A program made the position numbers and the translations under genes. From contig NZ_JAQTWM010000030.1 in assembly GCF_028689305.1 (NCBI RefSeq), forward strand, positions 1 to 36,754: a DNA stretch of 36,754 nt. The letters are read 5' to 3'. Numbering within the stretch: position 1 is the stretch's first letter; the number at the start of each line of letters is the position of its first letter. Shown here one piece after another: positions 1-8,440 of this stretch. This stretch comes from Rhodoferax sp. GTDB lineage: Bacteria; Pseudomonadota; Gammaproteobacteria; Burkholderiales; Burkholderiaceae_C. Below the pieces are notes generated by a model. The model was not told the origin of the DNA and did not search any database. It saw only the letters and a program-made list of their open reading frames with translations.

Positions 1-407
1 CCGACACCAAGGGCAAGATCACCCACTTTGTCAGCGCCATGGGCACCACCGGCACCATCACCGGGGTGTCGCAGTACCTGAAGAAGAAAAACCCGGCGAT
101 CAAGGTCATTGGTGTGCAGCCGCACGAAGGTTCACGCATCCCGGGCATTCGCAAATGGCCACAAGCCTACCTGCCCAAAATTTACGATCCCAGCTATGTG
201 GATGAGCTGATGTACGTCAGCCAGGAAGATGCCGAAGAAATGTGCCGCCAATTGGCGCGCGAAGAAGGCATTTTTGCCGGCATCTCGGCCGCTGGTGCCT
301 GTTGGGTGGCGGCGCAAATTGCCAAGGTCGAGCGCAATGCGACCATTGTTTTTGTGGTGTGTGACCGCGGGGACCGTTACCTGTCCACCGGTGTTTTCCC
401 GGCTTGA
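1..407 (+). CDS. cysM: Cysteine synthase B (CysM), C-terminal part
   Basis: This is the 3' end of a gene that starts before the window; the first whole codon is at position 3 and the TGA is at 405-407, leaving about 134 residues. CysM makes L-cysteine from O-acetylserine and sulfide or thiosulfate with PLP in the cytoplasm. The visible part carries the family's GTTGTITGVS stretch, EGSRIPGIRKWP, and the C-terminal CDRGDRYLSTGVF, which is typical of CysM and separates it from CysK. The active-site lysine lies upstream and cannot be checked. A TusA-like sulfur-carrier gene follows 31 bp later on the same strand, so co-transcription is plausible. The assignment is confident; the 5' part is simply outside the window. 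Confidence 0.93.
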   Translation, partial: DTKGKITHFVSAMGTTGTITGVSQYLKKKNPAIKVIGVQPHEGSRIPGIRKWPQAYLPKIYDPSYVDELMYVSQEDAEEMCRQLAREEGIFAGISAAGACWVAAQIAKVERNATIVFVVCDRGDRYLSTGVFPA

Positions 408-438
408 TGCGCGGGCCCTCTCTTTTCAGAACCTCACC

Positions 439-666
439 ATGCAAATTGACAAAGAAATCGACACCAGCGGGTTGAATTGCCCGCTGCCCATCCTCAAGGC
501 CAAGAAGGCACTCAGTGAACTGCAAAGTGGCCAGACGCTCAAGGTGATTGCCACCGATGGGGGGTCGCTGCGTGATTTCCAGGCGTTTGCCAAACAGACG
601 GGCAACGAGTTGCTGGAACAGCAGACCGTTGGCAGCACCTACATCCACGTGTTGCGCCGCCGTTAA
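439..666 (+). CDS. TusA-family sulfur carrier protein
   Basis: A 75-residue protein of the TusA/SirA-like family, small cytoplasmic proteins that carry sulfur as a cysteine persulfide. The conserved sulfur-carrying cysteine is Cys14 in the GLNCPLPILKAKKAL signature, followed by the expected two-layer pattern ending IHVLRRR. The ATG at 439 was chosen because the family begins 8-15 residues before this Cys; the frame is open further upstream, but that part overlaps cysM and has no family resemblance. No clear ribosome-binding site is visible. Its place directly after cysM suggests a sulfur-transfer role, but TusA homologues differ in partner (tRNA thiolation, Moco, sulfur oxidation), so no specific pathway is claimed. 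Confidence 0.88.
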   Translation: MQIDKEIDTSGLNCPLPILKAKKALSELQSGQTLKVIATDGGSLRDFQAFAKQTGNELLEQQTVGSTYIHVLRRR

Positions 667-684
667 CGCGCTTGTCTTCGGCCA

Positions 685-707
685 GCCTCCCGATGGTGTC
701 GGGAGGC
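685..707. terminator. Hairpin between convergent tusA-like gene and valS
   Basis: GCCTCCCGA and TCGGGAGGC form a perfect 9-bp stem around a TGGTG loop. It lies between two converging genes (stops at 666 and 750), so it could stop transcription from both sides. No T run follows on either strand, so it is not a textbook intrinsic terminator. Confidence 0.6.
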
Positions 708-749
708 CGGGTTAAAACGGGTTCAGCCGCGAAGCTCCGTTCGGCTGGA

Positions 750-3680
750 TCAACCCAGCCGGGCCAGCTGGTCTTTGACCTTGGCCAAGGTGGCTTCAAA
801 ATCCGCCAGGCGTTTGCGCTCTTGATCAATCACGGTAGCCGGGGCGCGGGCCACGAAGGACTCGTTGCCCAGCTTGCCGTTGGCCTTGCCAATCTCACCT
901 TCGAGGCGCGCCAATTCTTTGCCCAGGCGCGCTTTTTCAGCGGCCACGTCAATTTCCATGAACAGGCAGACACGGGCTTCACCCACCACGGCCACCGGAG
1001 CGGCTTGCGCGGCGGCGGCCCAGGCGGCCTCGTCATCAAACACGCGCACCTCACTCAGTTTGGCCAGCGCTTGCAGCACCGGGGCGGCGCTCTTCATGAA
1101 GGTCGACTCGGCGTTCGATGCGATGACAAACAGCGGCAGGCGCTGTGCGGGTGACACCTGCATTTCACCGCGCAGGTTGCGGCAGGCATCAACCAGGGTT
1201 TTCAGTTTGGCGACATGGGCAATGGCTGCCTCGTCAATACGCTCGGGCTGACTCACCGGGTAGGCGGCGATGGCGATGGATGCACCAGCGCGTCCGGCTA
1301 CAGGCGCGACCTTTTGCCACAACTCTTCGGTCACGAACGGGATGATCGGGTGGGCCAGGCGCAGAATGGTTTCCAGGGTGCGGATCAGGGTGCGGCGGGT
1401 GGCGCGTTTCTGCGCATCGTCACCGGTCTGGATTTGCACCTTGGCGATTTCCAGGTACCAGTCGCAGAACTCGTTCCAGACAAAGTCGTAAATCGTGCTG
1501 GCCACGTTGTCCAGGCGGTAGTCGGTGAAGCCCTGTGCCACCTCAGCTTCGGCCTTTTGCAGCAGCGACACGATCCAGCGATCCGCCGCGCTGAAGTCCA
1601 GGTACGCGGCGGTGGCGCATTCGGCCGGGGTGTGGTCGTTCAGGCCGCAGTCCTGGCCTTCGCAGTTCATCAGCACGAAGCGGCTGGCGTTCCAGAGCTT
1701 GTTGCAGAAGTTGCGGTAGCCTTCGCAGCGTTTGCTATCAAAATTGATAGAGCGGCCCAGAGAAGCCAAGGACGCGAAGGTGAAACGCAAGGCATCGGCA
1801 CCAAAGGCGGGGATGCCATTGGGGAATTCTTTTTCGGTGTTTTTGCGCACCTGCGGTGCGGTTTCGGGCTTGCGCAGACCCTCGGCGCGCTTGACCAGCA
1901 ACTCGGGCAGGGCAATGCCGTCGATCAGGTCCACCGGGTCGAGCACATTGCCCTCACTCTTGCTCATCTTGTGGCCTTGCGCGTCACGCACCAGGCCGTG
2001 GATGTAGACGTGTTTGAACGGCACCTTGCCGGTGAAATGGGTGGTCATCATGATCATCCGGGCGACCCAGAAGAAGATGATGTCGTAGCCGGTGACCAGC
2101 ACGCTGCTGGGCAGGTAGAGGTCGTAGTCCGGGGTGGTTTCGGGCCAGCCCATGGTGCTGAACGGCACCAACGCGCTGGAGTACCAGGTGTCGAGCACGT
2201 CTTCGTCACGCTTGAGGGCCCCGGTATAGCCGGCTTTTTCGGCGCTAGCCCGCGCATCTTCTTCGTTTCTTGCTACAAAAACTGTACCGTCTTCGGCATA
2301 CCACGCGGGAATTTGATGGCCCCACCAGAGCTGGCGGCTGATGCACCAGTCCTGGATGTTGTTCATCCACTGGTTGTAGGTGTTGACCCAGTTTTCGGGC
2401 ACAAACTTCACCTGGCCGGACTGCACCGCGTCGATGGCTTTTTGCGTGATGCTCTTGCCGGTCGGGTCTTGTTTGGACACTTTGCTCATCGCCACAAACC
2501 ACTGGTCGGTGAGCATCGGCTCGATCACCTGGCCGGTGCGGGCGCAGCGCGGCACCATCAGTTTGTGTTTTTTGATCTCAACCATCAGCTCCAGCGCCTG
2601 CAGGTCTTTGACGATTTGTTTGCGGGCTGCAAAGCGGTCCAGGCCTACGTAGGTACTTGGCGCATTGCTGTCAATTTTTGCATCCAGCGTCAGCACGCAG
2701 ATCATCGGCAGCTTGTGGCGCTGGCCGACCTGGTAGTCATTCTGGTCGTGCGCCGGGGTGACCTTCACCACGCCGGTGCCGAAAGCCTTGTCCACGTAGT
2801 CGTCGGCAATGATCGGGATATTTCGGTTGCACAAGGGCAGGGTGACCTGTTTGCCGATCAGGTGCGCATAGCGTTCGTCCTCGGGGTGCACCATGGCGGC
2901 CACGTCGCCCAGCATGGTCTCAGGCCGCGTGGTGGCCACGACCAGGCCTGGGGCCAGTTCACCGTTGACCAGCTGCGGGCCGTCGGCAAAGGGGTAGAGG
3001 ATGTGCCACAAGCTGCCGTCTTCTTCCTCAGATTCCACTTCCAGGTCAGACACGGCGCTCATCAGCACCGGGTCCCAGTTGACCAGGCGTTTGCCACGGT
3101 AGATCAGGCCTTGCTCAAACAGGCGCACAAAGGTTTCGGTGACGGTTTTGGACAGCTTGGGGTCCATGGTGAAGTACTCGCGGCTCCAGTCCACCGTGTC
3201 GCCCATGCGGCGCATCTGGGTGGTGATGGTGTTGCCGCTTTTTTCTTTCCACTCCCAGACCTTTGACACAAAGTTTTTCCGTGCTTCGGCCGGTGTCGGG
3301 CCCATGTCGTGGCGGCTGATGCCCTGGGCCTGCAACTGGCGCTCCACCACGATCTGGGTGGCAATGCCGGCGTGGTCGGTGCCGGGAATCCAGGCGGTGT
3401 TGAAGCCGGCCATACGGTGATAACGCGTCAGGCTGTCCATGATGGTCTGGTTGAACGCATGGCCCATGTGCAGCGTGCCGGTTACGTTGGGTGGTGGCAA
3501 CTGGATGCAGAAGTTGTCGCCGCGTGCGGCGGCCTCTACGCTGGGCTGGCCCGTGCCCCGGCTCCCGGCCACGCCGTAGCCACGTTTTTCCCACTCTGGC
3601 CCCCAATGGGCTTCCAGGGCGGCGGGCTCGAAGGATTTGGACAGGCTGCTTAAGCCGGGTTGTTGTAGTTCGTCGTTCAT
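750..3680 (-). CDS. valS: Valine--tRNA ligase
   Basis: Class I aminoacyl-tRNA synthetase of 976 residues that charges tRNA-Val and edits misactivated threonine. Visible signatures are the HIGH-type motif HMGH at residues 71-74 (within [13 protein letters not shown]), an editing domain around 210-330, WWGHQIPAW near 452-460, KMSKS at 571-575, an anticodon-binding region with NFCNKLWNA, and a C-terminal coiled coil rich in Lys/Glu ([19 protein letters not shown]). The ATG at 3680 gives MNDELQQPG; an in-frame GTG at 3713 would add 11 residues with no family support. Length and motifs match a full, intact gene. One oddity is an AT-rich patch encoding about residues 465-482 that resembles an intergenic repeat (see 2233-2288). 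Confidence 0.97.
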   Translation of the reverse strand: MNDELQQPGLSSLSKSFEPAALEAHWGPEWEKRGYGVAGSRGTGQPSVEAAARGDNFCIQLPPPNVTGTLHMGHAFNQTIMDSLTRYHRMAGFNTAWIPGTDHAGIATQIVVERQLQAQGISRHDMGPTPAEARKNFVSKVWEWKEKSGNTITTQMRRMGDTVDWSREYFTMDPKLSKTVTETFVRLFEQGLIYRGKRLVNWDPVLMSAVSDLEVESEEEDGSLWHILYPFADGPQLVNGELAPGLVVATTRPETMLGDVAAMVHPEDERYAHLIGKQVTLPLCNRNIPIIADDYVDKAFGTGVVKVTPAHDQNDYQVGQRHKLPMICVLTLDAKIDSNAPSTYVGLDRFAARKQIVKDLQALELMVEIKKHKLMVPRCARTGQVIEPMLTDQWFVAMSKVSKQDPTGKSITQKAIDAVQSGQVKFVPENWVNTYNQWMNNIQDWCISRQLWWGHQIPAWYAEDGTVFVARNEEDARASAEKAGYTGALKRDEDVLDTWYSSALVPFSTMGWPETTPDYDLYLPSSVLVTGYDIIFFWVARMIMMTTHFTGKVPFKHVYIHGLVRDAQGHKMSKSEGNVLDPVDLIDGIALPELLVKRAEGLRKPETAPQVRKNTEKEFPNGIPAFGADALRFTFASLASLGRSINFDSKRCEGYRNFCNKLWNASRFVLMNCEGQDCGLNDHTPAECATAAYLDFSAADRWIVSLLQKAEAEVAQGFTDYRLDNVASTIYDFVWNEFCDWYLEIAKVQIQTGDDAQKRATRRTLIRTLETILRLAHPIIPFVTEELWQKVAPVAGRAGASIAIAAYPVSQPERIDEAAIAHVAKLKTLVDACRNLRGEMQVSPAQRLPLFVIASNAESTFMKSAAPVLQALAKLSEVRVFDDEAAWAAAAQAAPVAVVGEARVCLFMEIDVAAEKARLGKELARLEGEIGKANGKLGNESFVARAPATVIDQERKRLADFEATLAKVKDQLARLG
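2233..2288 (-). repeat. Possible degenerate copy of the 56-bp repeat inside valS
   Basis: Read on the minus strand, the segment has a 17-nt head GGTACAGTTTTTGTAGC, a 20-nt spacer and a 19-nt tail GGGCTAGCGCCGAAAAAGC. Against the copy at 31386-31441 the head matches at 13 of 17 and the tail at 15 of 19 positions, with identical spacing. It is read in frame as part of valS and uses codons unusual for the gene (AGA, GTA, GCA). The encoded residues (VARNEEDA) are also family-like, so chance resemblance remains possible. Confidence 0.4.
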
Positions 3681-3787
3681 GGTGTTGTTGGCTTGGTCGC
3701 CGCCCAGGGCCACAGAAGGCGACTGGATGCGAAAGCGACACCTTTACACAGATGCCGCCATGGGTATAAGACTGGGGAGGCCCGATT

Positions 3788-5683
3788 TTATTCGACGCTA
3801 CAGCGTTCTTGCACATAGTCCCGCAACTGGGCTGCGGGCATCGGGCGGCCCAGCAGGTAACCCTGCAGGATGTCGCAACCACAGTGGCGCAAGAACTCGG
3901 CTTGCTGCGGTGTTTCAACGCCCTCGGCGACGACGATCAGGCTCAGGGCGTGTGCCATCTGGATGACCGCCCTGACGATGGCCGCGTTTTCACCGTCATC
4001 GGGCAGGTCACGCACGAAACGCTGGTCAATTTTGAGTTCTCCCACGCAAAAACGTTTGATGTGACCGAAGGACGAATAACCCGTGCCGAAGTCGTCGATG
4101 GAGAGCGCAAAACCGGCCGTGTGAAACGCATCCAGCACCACGGATCCGTCCCCGTCCATCAGGGCGCTTTCGGTCAGCTCGAATTCAAAACGCTTGACGT
4201 TTTCACCAAAGTGTTCAAGGGTCTTGCAAATACGCTCGACGATGCCGCAGCCGTGCAGCAGTTGAAGAGGCGACACGTTGATGGAGACCCTGGGCAACTC
4301 AACCCCATTGGCACGCAGGGTGGCCAGATCCCGGCAGACCTGGTTCAACACCCAGTCGCCCAGCTCCGCTATCAGGCTGCAGCGTTCGGCCACCGGGATG
4401 AATTCTGCCGGTGACACCAGTTGGCCATCGGCGCGCCGCCAACGCGCCAAGGCCTCGACCCCAACCAATTCCCGGGTTTGTGCATTGAGCTGGGGCTGGT
4501 AGGCTACCCACAGCCCGCCACCATCTTCTTGCAGGGCCTGTCGCAAGCCGGATTCAAGTTCCAGGTCATTGCGAACCCGGGCATCAATGGCCTCGGAAAA
4601 AAACCGGAAGCCGCTTTTGCCGTGGGTCTTGGCCACATACATGGCCATGTCGGCGCGTTGCAACAAGATGGTCGGATCACTCTCGTCACAGGGCAGCAAC
4701 AGCACGCCGACGCTGAGTCCGACGTGACTCGGTCTGGGCAGTGTCGGCAGCGGCTGAGCAACGGCCTCGATCATCTGGCGCGCCACCCTGGCGGCGTTGT
4801 CTGGGTCGCCAATGCCATAAAGAATGGCCGCGAATTCGTCGCCCCCCAGTCGGGCGACCACGTCACCGGAACGCAACACGGCGGACAGGCGTTCGCCGAT
4901 CATCCGCAGCGCCTGATCGCCCACCGCATGCCCGAGGGAGTCATTGATTTTCTTGAAATCATCGACATCAATGCACAGCAGCGCCGCCCCCTTGGGTTCG
5001 CGTGTCACACGGGCCACGGCCTGGCGTAACTCGCGCTCAAACAAACTTCGATTGGGTAAACCAGATATCTGGTCATAAAAGGCCATCAGCTGCAGCTGCT
5101 CTTCTGCCCGCACCATGCGTCGGCGCAAACCGGCTGTCAGGCGATAGGCCAGAATCAGCGCCACGGTGGCAATGGCCAGTACACCCAGGGCGTATTCGAG
5201 CATGCGCCAGTAAAGCGAGGCAAAACTGACATGCAGCAGCAGGGTGCCGACCTGGCTACCTTCCATCTGGATGTTCTCACGCAAGACTTCGCCAGACCAG
5301 TGGCTCGCCATCGCTATGGGCTGGTTCAACTGTTCCAGGGGCGCTTCTGTGCGGTCGAAGATGAGTCCGGGGGGGAAAGGCCAGTCGCCAGTGATCGCCA
5401 GCCGTTCGCCATCGACCTGATACAAGGCGCCGCCAGTGATGCGGGGGTTCAACCGAACTGCGCCCAATGTCTCCTGGGCCGCCTTGGCGTCCCTGAACAC
5501 CAATGCTGCCGAGCTGTTGGCACCAACGATGGCGGCCTCCGTGCTCAGCTCCTCGAGCATCTGCTGGCGACCAATCACATATTGATGCACCATCAGCAGG
5601 ATGAAGGTGATCAGCAATGCCAGACCGGTGGACAACAGACTCAGGCGATTGGATCTCTTGACACGGTCAGTCTGTGGCTTCAC
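3788..5683 (-). CDS. Membrane GGDEF/EAL protein with periplasmic sensor (YfiN/CHASE8-like)
   Basis: A 631-residue inner-membrane c-di-GMP enzyme. Membrane segments are near 15-35 and 163-183, enclosing a periplasmic region like the CHASE8 sensor of YfiN/DgcN (ANSSAALVFRDAKAAQETL). A GGDEF domain follows with intact GGDEF at 280-284 and an inhibitory-site RSGD at 271-274, then an EAL domain with EAL at 410-412, [22 protein letters not shown] and AEGVE, so both synthesis and breakdown could be active. The start is GTG at 5683, 4 bp after the stop of the YfiR-like gene, which indicates coupled translation. In Pseudomonas YfiR represses YfiN in the periplasm; the same pairing is inferred here, but YfiN lacks an EAL domain. 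Which activity dominates cannot be told from sequence. Confidence 0.9.
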   Translation of the reverse strand: MKPQTDRVKRSNRLSLLSTGLALLITFILLMVHQYVIGRQQMLEELSTEAAIVGANSSAALVFRDAKAAQETLGAVRLNPRITGGALYQVDGERLAITGDWPFPPGLIFDRTEAPLEQLNQPIAMASHWSGEVLRENIQMEGSQVGTLLLHVSFASLYWRMLEYALGVLAIATVALILAYRLTAGLRRRMVRAEEQLQLMAFYDQISGLPNRSLFERELRQAVARVTREPKGAALLCIDVDDFKKINDSLGHAVGDQALRMIGERLSAVLRSGDVVARLGGDEFAAILYGIGDPDNAARVARQMIEAVAQPLPTLPRPSHVGLSVGVLLLPCDESDPTILLQRADMAMYVAKTHGKSGFRFFSEAIDARVRNDLELESGLRQALQEDGGGLWVAYQPQLNAQTRELVGVEALARWRRADGQLVSPAEFIPVAERCSLIAELGDWVLNQVCRDLATLRANGVELPRVSINVSPLQLLHGCGIVERICKTLEHFGENVKRFEFELTESALMDGDGSVVLDAFHTAGFALSIDDFGTGYSSFGHIKRFCVGELKIDQRFVRDLPDDGENAAIVRAVIQMAHALSLIVVAEGVETPQQAEFLRHCGCDILQGYLLGRPMPAAQLRDYVQERCSVE

Positions 5684-5687
5684 GCGT

Positions 5688-6233
5688 TTACTCCATCACC
5701 CTGCGAGCCAGGCGTAACACTTTGGAACTCATCACCAGCCCGGCCTGGCGGGCTGAGCGCAGATCAATGTCGAAAACGATGCGCCCGTTTTCCACTTCCA
5801 GATTGAGCATCACACCGCGTTGCAGGTATCCCGGTGAATCACCGACGAACAGCACACCGCGGTTACTTAACCCGGGCACCATACGTGTCAGTGCGGTGGC
5901 GTCGTTGGGTGACAGGTAGAGGGCGTGGCAGCCCGCAGCCGCGGCGGCATTGACATGCAGCACCTGCAGTGGTCGACCTTTGATGATTTTGCCATTGAGC
6001 AGGTCCAGCACCTGGGCAACCGGCCCGGCATCCAGGTAGCACAGGGCCACGCGGTCTGAGGGCTGGCTGGTTTGGTTTGGCCAGTCCACAAACAACAGCA
6101 TGTTGACCAGAATGGCGGCTTTCAGCTCAGGCTCGGGGGCTTGCCGCTGTGCCTGCGCCAGCGGGCTCCATGCCAGCAACAGCACCAGAAGAACACGTCG
6201 GATGGACCCGACAGACATCAGCATTGGCGGCAT
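5688..6233 (-). CDS. YfiR/DUF4154-family periplasmic protein
   Basis: A 181-residue exported protein. The N-terminus has a signal peptide (hydrophobic RRVLLVLLLAW, then SPLAQAQ). The mature part has the family pattern: ELKAAILVNMLLFVDWP at the start, a Rossmann-like middle with VALCYLD and GCHALYLS, and the late GVLFVGDSPGYLQRGVMLNLEVENGRIVFDIDL. Cys65 and Cys102 are placed like a disulfide pair known in Pseudomonas YfiR. YfiR there binds the periplasmic domain of YfiN and holds it off. The start codon is one base after the stop of the TonB receptor gene; ATGs at 6224 and 6218 are alternatives that keep the signal peptide. Role as repressor of the adjacent GGDEF/EAL protein is inference from family and position. 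Confidence 0.85.
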   Translation of the reverse strand: MPPMLMSVGSIRRVLLVLLLAWSPLAQAQRQAPEPELKAAILVNMLLFVDWPNQTSQPSDRVALCYLDAGPVAQVLDLLNGKIIKGRPLQVLHVNAAAAAGCHALYLSPNDATALTRMVPGLSNRGVLFVGDSPGYLQRGVMLNLEVENGRIVFDIDLRSARQAGLVMSSKVLRLARRVME

Positions 6234-6234
6234 C

Positions 6235-8265
6235 TCATAGGCGCAAGGTCCAGCTCAGTCTGAACTGACGGCCATCTTGCGCCAGTGCATTCTGTGTGAA
6301 CGCCGAAGAGGCCGGGTCATGGTATTGGTGATCACCCACGTTATAGAGCCCCAGGGAGAATTCGCCCAGTCCGGCAAAAGGAGCAGACGTCAGTGTCAGA
6401 TTGAGCACGCCATAACCGGCCACTTGTCCCACCAGGGCGCGCCGTTCTGACACCCCTATCCATTCACCAGCCATTGTCCAGCCTGCGCCCAAGGGCCGGT
6501 CAAAGACCAGTTTGCCAAGCCACTGCGGGGCATTGCCGAGTTCACTGCCGTCGGCAGCGCTAGACCATTGCCGGGACAGGCTGGCACGCAGGCGCTGGCC
6601 ACCGCGCCAGCGTTTTTCAGCATCGAGTTCGATGCCGCGGGTTTGTGCACTGGACTGGTTGGCAAACACCAGCAGTCCGTCAGCCGGGTCAAGCACCTGG
6701 TCAATCATGTCGCGCATGTCGTTGCGGTAGAGGCTGAAGCCAAAGCGCCCTCCCTGGCCAGCGCGGAAATCCGCAGCCAACTCGATGCTGCGGATGCGTT
6801 CGGGTTGCAGGGCCGGATGGGCCTTTTGCAGCAGGCCGCCATCGTCGTAAAAACGCTCGTAGGCGTTGGGGGCACGGTAGGCATGACCCACCATGGCCTT
6901 CAGCGTGGCGGCTTCGCTGGCCTGGTAGATCAGCGCGGCGCGGGGTGAGGTGATACCGGCATAGTCGCTGTGTTTGTCATGACGCAGGCCGAAGTTGAGC
7001 AGCCATTGCTGGGACAAGCGCCATTCGTCCTGCACAAAGACGCCGTAGGTATGGGAGCGAGGGCTGCTGTCGAGGTAACTGGCCGCCGGCGCCAAGTCAA
7101 AATTGCGCTGCTCCAGCAGCGTGTTCCACTGGGTCTCCAGACCCAGCATCAATTTGTGGGCGGGCTGGGCGGTGATGATCAGGCGGTAATCGCCTCCCAG
7201 CCAGTCGGCCCGACCGGTGTCGCGGTTGTCCAGCGGCCCGGCGAACATGTAATCACCGCTGTAGCGGTAACTGCCGCTGAAAACCCTGAATCGCTGCTGC
7301 CAGCCGTTGGACTGCGGCCCGTCATAGGCCAGCTCAAGTAGCGCGTGTTGATCAACGGTGTGGGTGCCGGGTTCACCAAATGCAGTTTGATAAGGTGCAT
7401 TGGGCAAGTGCTTGTCACGTGAACTCAGGTTGGCGCTGAGCCGCCAGTGGCCAAAGCGGTATTTGCCGTAAGCTTTTTGGTAGCGCTCACCGTCCAGCCC
7501 ACGCGCCCAGCCTTGGCTGTTGCTGGTGGCAAATTCGGGGAAATACAGATCGCTGCCAGCTGTGTTGGAGGCGGCCAACGCAAAAAACCAGTCGTGTTCA
7601 CTGTCCACCCGTTGGCCGGCCATCAGCCCCAGGCGGTGGCTGGCCCCGCTGCCCACCTCGGCGCTGAGGCGGGTGCCCTGGATGTCGCCGCCATCGAGCA
7701 TCACCGCATTGACGCTGCCAAACAGCGCATTGGCACCATAAACGGCCGAGGACGGTCCGGCAACAAACTCCAGCCGCTTGACCCAGCTGATCTCGATCGG
7801 CGCTTCGTTGCCGAGTTGTGCCTGGTCGTACAGGGCATCGTTGCGCCGCGCGCCGTCAGTCAGCAGCAGAATGCGGGAGTTGTAATCACCGGGGCGGTTG
7901 AAACCGCGCACGCCGAGGTAGCTGTAGTTGCGGTCATTGCTGAGGTAAACCCCGCGCACGGTGGACAGCGCTTCAGCCAGGTTGCGATAGTTGTGGCGGC
8001 GTAATTCATCCTGGCCAATCACCGTGACTGACGCCGGAGAGTCGGCCAGCGGTTGGGCATAACGCGAGGCACTGTGCACCTCGACACGCAGCAGGTCATC
8101 CAGTGACAGTTGGGCCAGTTCACCCGCGTCGGCCACCAAGGCTGCGGCAAGGGTGGATGTGCTGCAACACAGCACCAGTAACGCTCCGGTGCATTGGGCA
8201 TGGAAATGGGCCCGCCTGGAGCGTTTCCACCTCCGCGAGTTGGCCATTTTCAGGAAAATTTCCAT
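6235..8265 (-). CDS. TonB-dependent outer-membrane receptor
   Basis: A 676-residue outer-membrane beta-barrel receptor. After a signal peptide near residues 20-47 comes the stretch LAQLSLDDLLRVEVHSASR, then a plug domain (PASVTVIGQDELRRHNYRNLAEALSTVRGV, VRGFNRPGDYNSRILLLTDG, GPSSAVYGANALFGSVNAV), a long barrel of alternating strands, and a final strand ending in RQFRLSWTLRL. The LSLDDLL class of receptor often neighbours YfiR-like or two-component genes. No signal-transduction STN domain is present, so it is not a FecA-type regulator. The ligand cannot be named: no Fur box or cobalamin riboswitch was recognised upstream. ATG at 8265 is used; ATG at 8247 (MANSRRWKR) is an alternative. It is the first gene of the receptor/YfiR/GGDEF-EAL unit. 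Confidence 0.92.
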   Translation of the reverse strand: MEIFLKMANSRRWKRSRRAHFHAQCTGALLVLCCSTSTLAAALVADAGELAQLSLDDLLRVEVHSASRYAQPLADSPASVTVIGQDELRRHNYRNLAEALSTVRGVYLSNDRNYSYLGVRGFNRPGDYNSRILLLTDGARRNDALYDQAQLGNEAPIEISWVKRLEFVAGPSSAVYGANALFGSVNAVMLDGGDIQGTRLSAEVGSGASHRLGLMAGQRVDSEHDWFFALAASNTAGSDLYFPEFATSNSQGWARGLDGERYQKAYGKYRFGHWRLSANLSSRDKHLPNAPYQTAFGEPGTHTVDQHALLELAYDGPQSNGWQQRFRVFSGSYRYSGDYMFAGPLDNRDTGRADWLGGDYRLIITAQPAHKLMLGLETQWNTLLEQRNFDLAPAASYLDSSPRSHTYGVFVQDEWRLSQQWLLNFGLRHDKHSDYAGITSPRAALIYQASEAATLKAMVGHAYRAPNAYERFYDDGGLLQKAHPALQPERIRSIELAADFRAGQGGRFGFSLYRNDMRDMIDQVLDPADGLLVFANQSSAQTRGIELDAEKRWRGGQRLRASLSRQWSSAADGSELGNAPQWLGKLVFDRPLGAGWTMAGEWIGVSERRALVGQVAGYGVLNLTLTSAPFAGLGEFSLGLYNVGDHQYHDPASSAFTQNALAQDGRQFRLSWTLRL

Positions 8266-8295
8266 GGGATTTTTGCGTGCCGCTCAAGAATCTGA

Positions 8296-8331
8296 GCCAC
8301 TGCCCAAAGCAGGCAGTGGCCCTGAATTCTA
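8296..8331 (-). promoter_or_regulatory. Possible promoter -10 and 5' leader hairpin of the receptor operon
   Basis: On the minus strand TAGAAT at 8331-8326 could be a -10 element. Just downstream GCCACTGCC and GGCAGTGGC form a perfect 9-bp stem (8296-8320) around a 7-nt loop, which would sit at the 5' end of the message. No convincing -35 was found, so this is tentative. Confidence 0.3.
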
Positions 8332-8440
8332 TGCCAGCACTTGACCCATGACCGCCTTCTCAGCGCTCCTGAGCGAGGGCGCTGGCAGCGTCGGCGACGC
8401 TTACCCTTGTGCCCCCTTTTTTGACATCAGCGGGGCAAAC

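Noticed and set aside
1737-1753. GCTATCAAAATTGATAG resembling the head of the 56-bp repeat, inside valS
   Set aside because: No GGGCTA tail at the right distance; it encodes the conserved SINFDS stretch of ValRS.
1215-3266. Very long open frame on + opposite valS
   Set aside because: It is the antisense shadow of a GC-rich essential gene; the translation has no domain-like pattern and valS is unambiguous.
8266-8440. Cobalamin riboswitch or Fur box upstream of the TonB receptor
   Set aside because: No recognisable B12-box or Fur 19-mer was seen.
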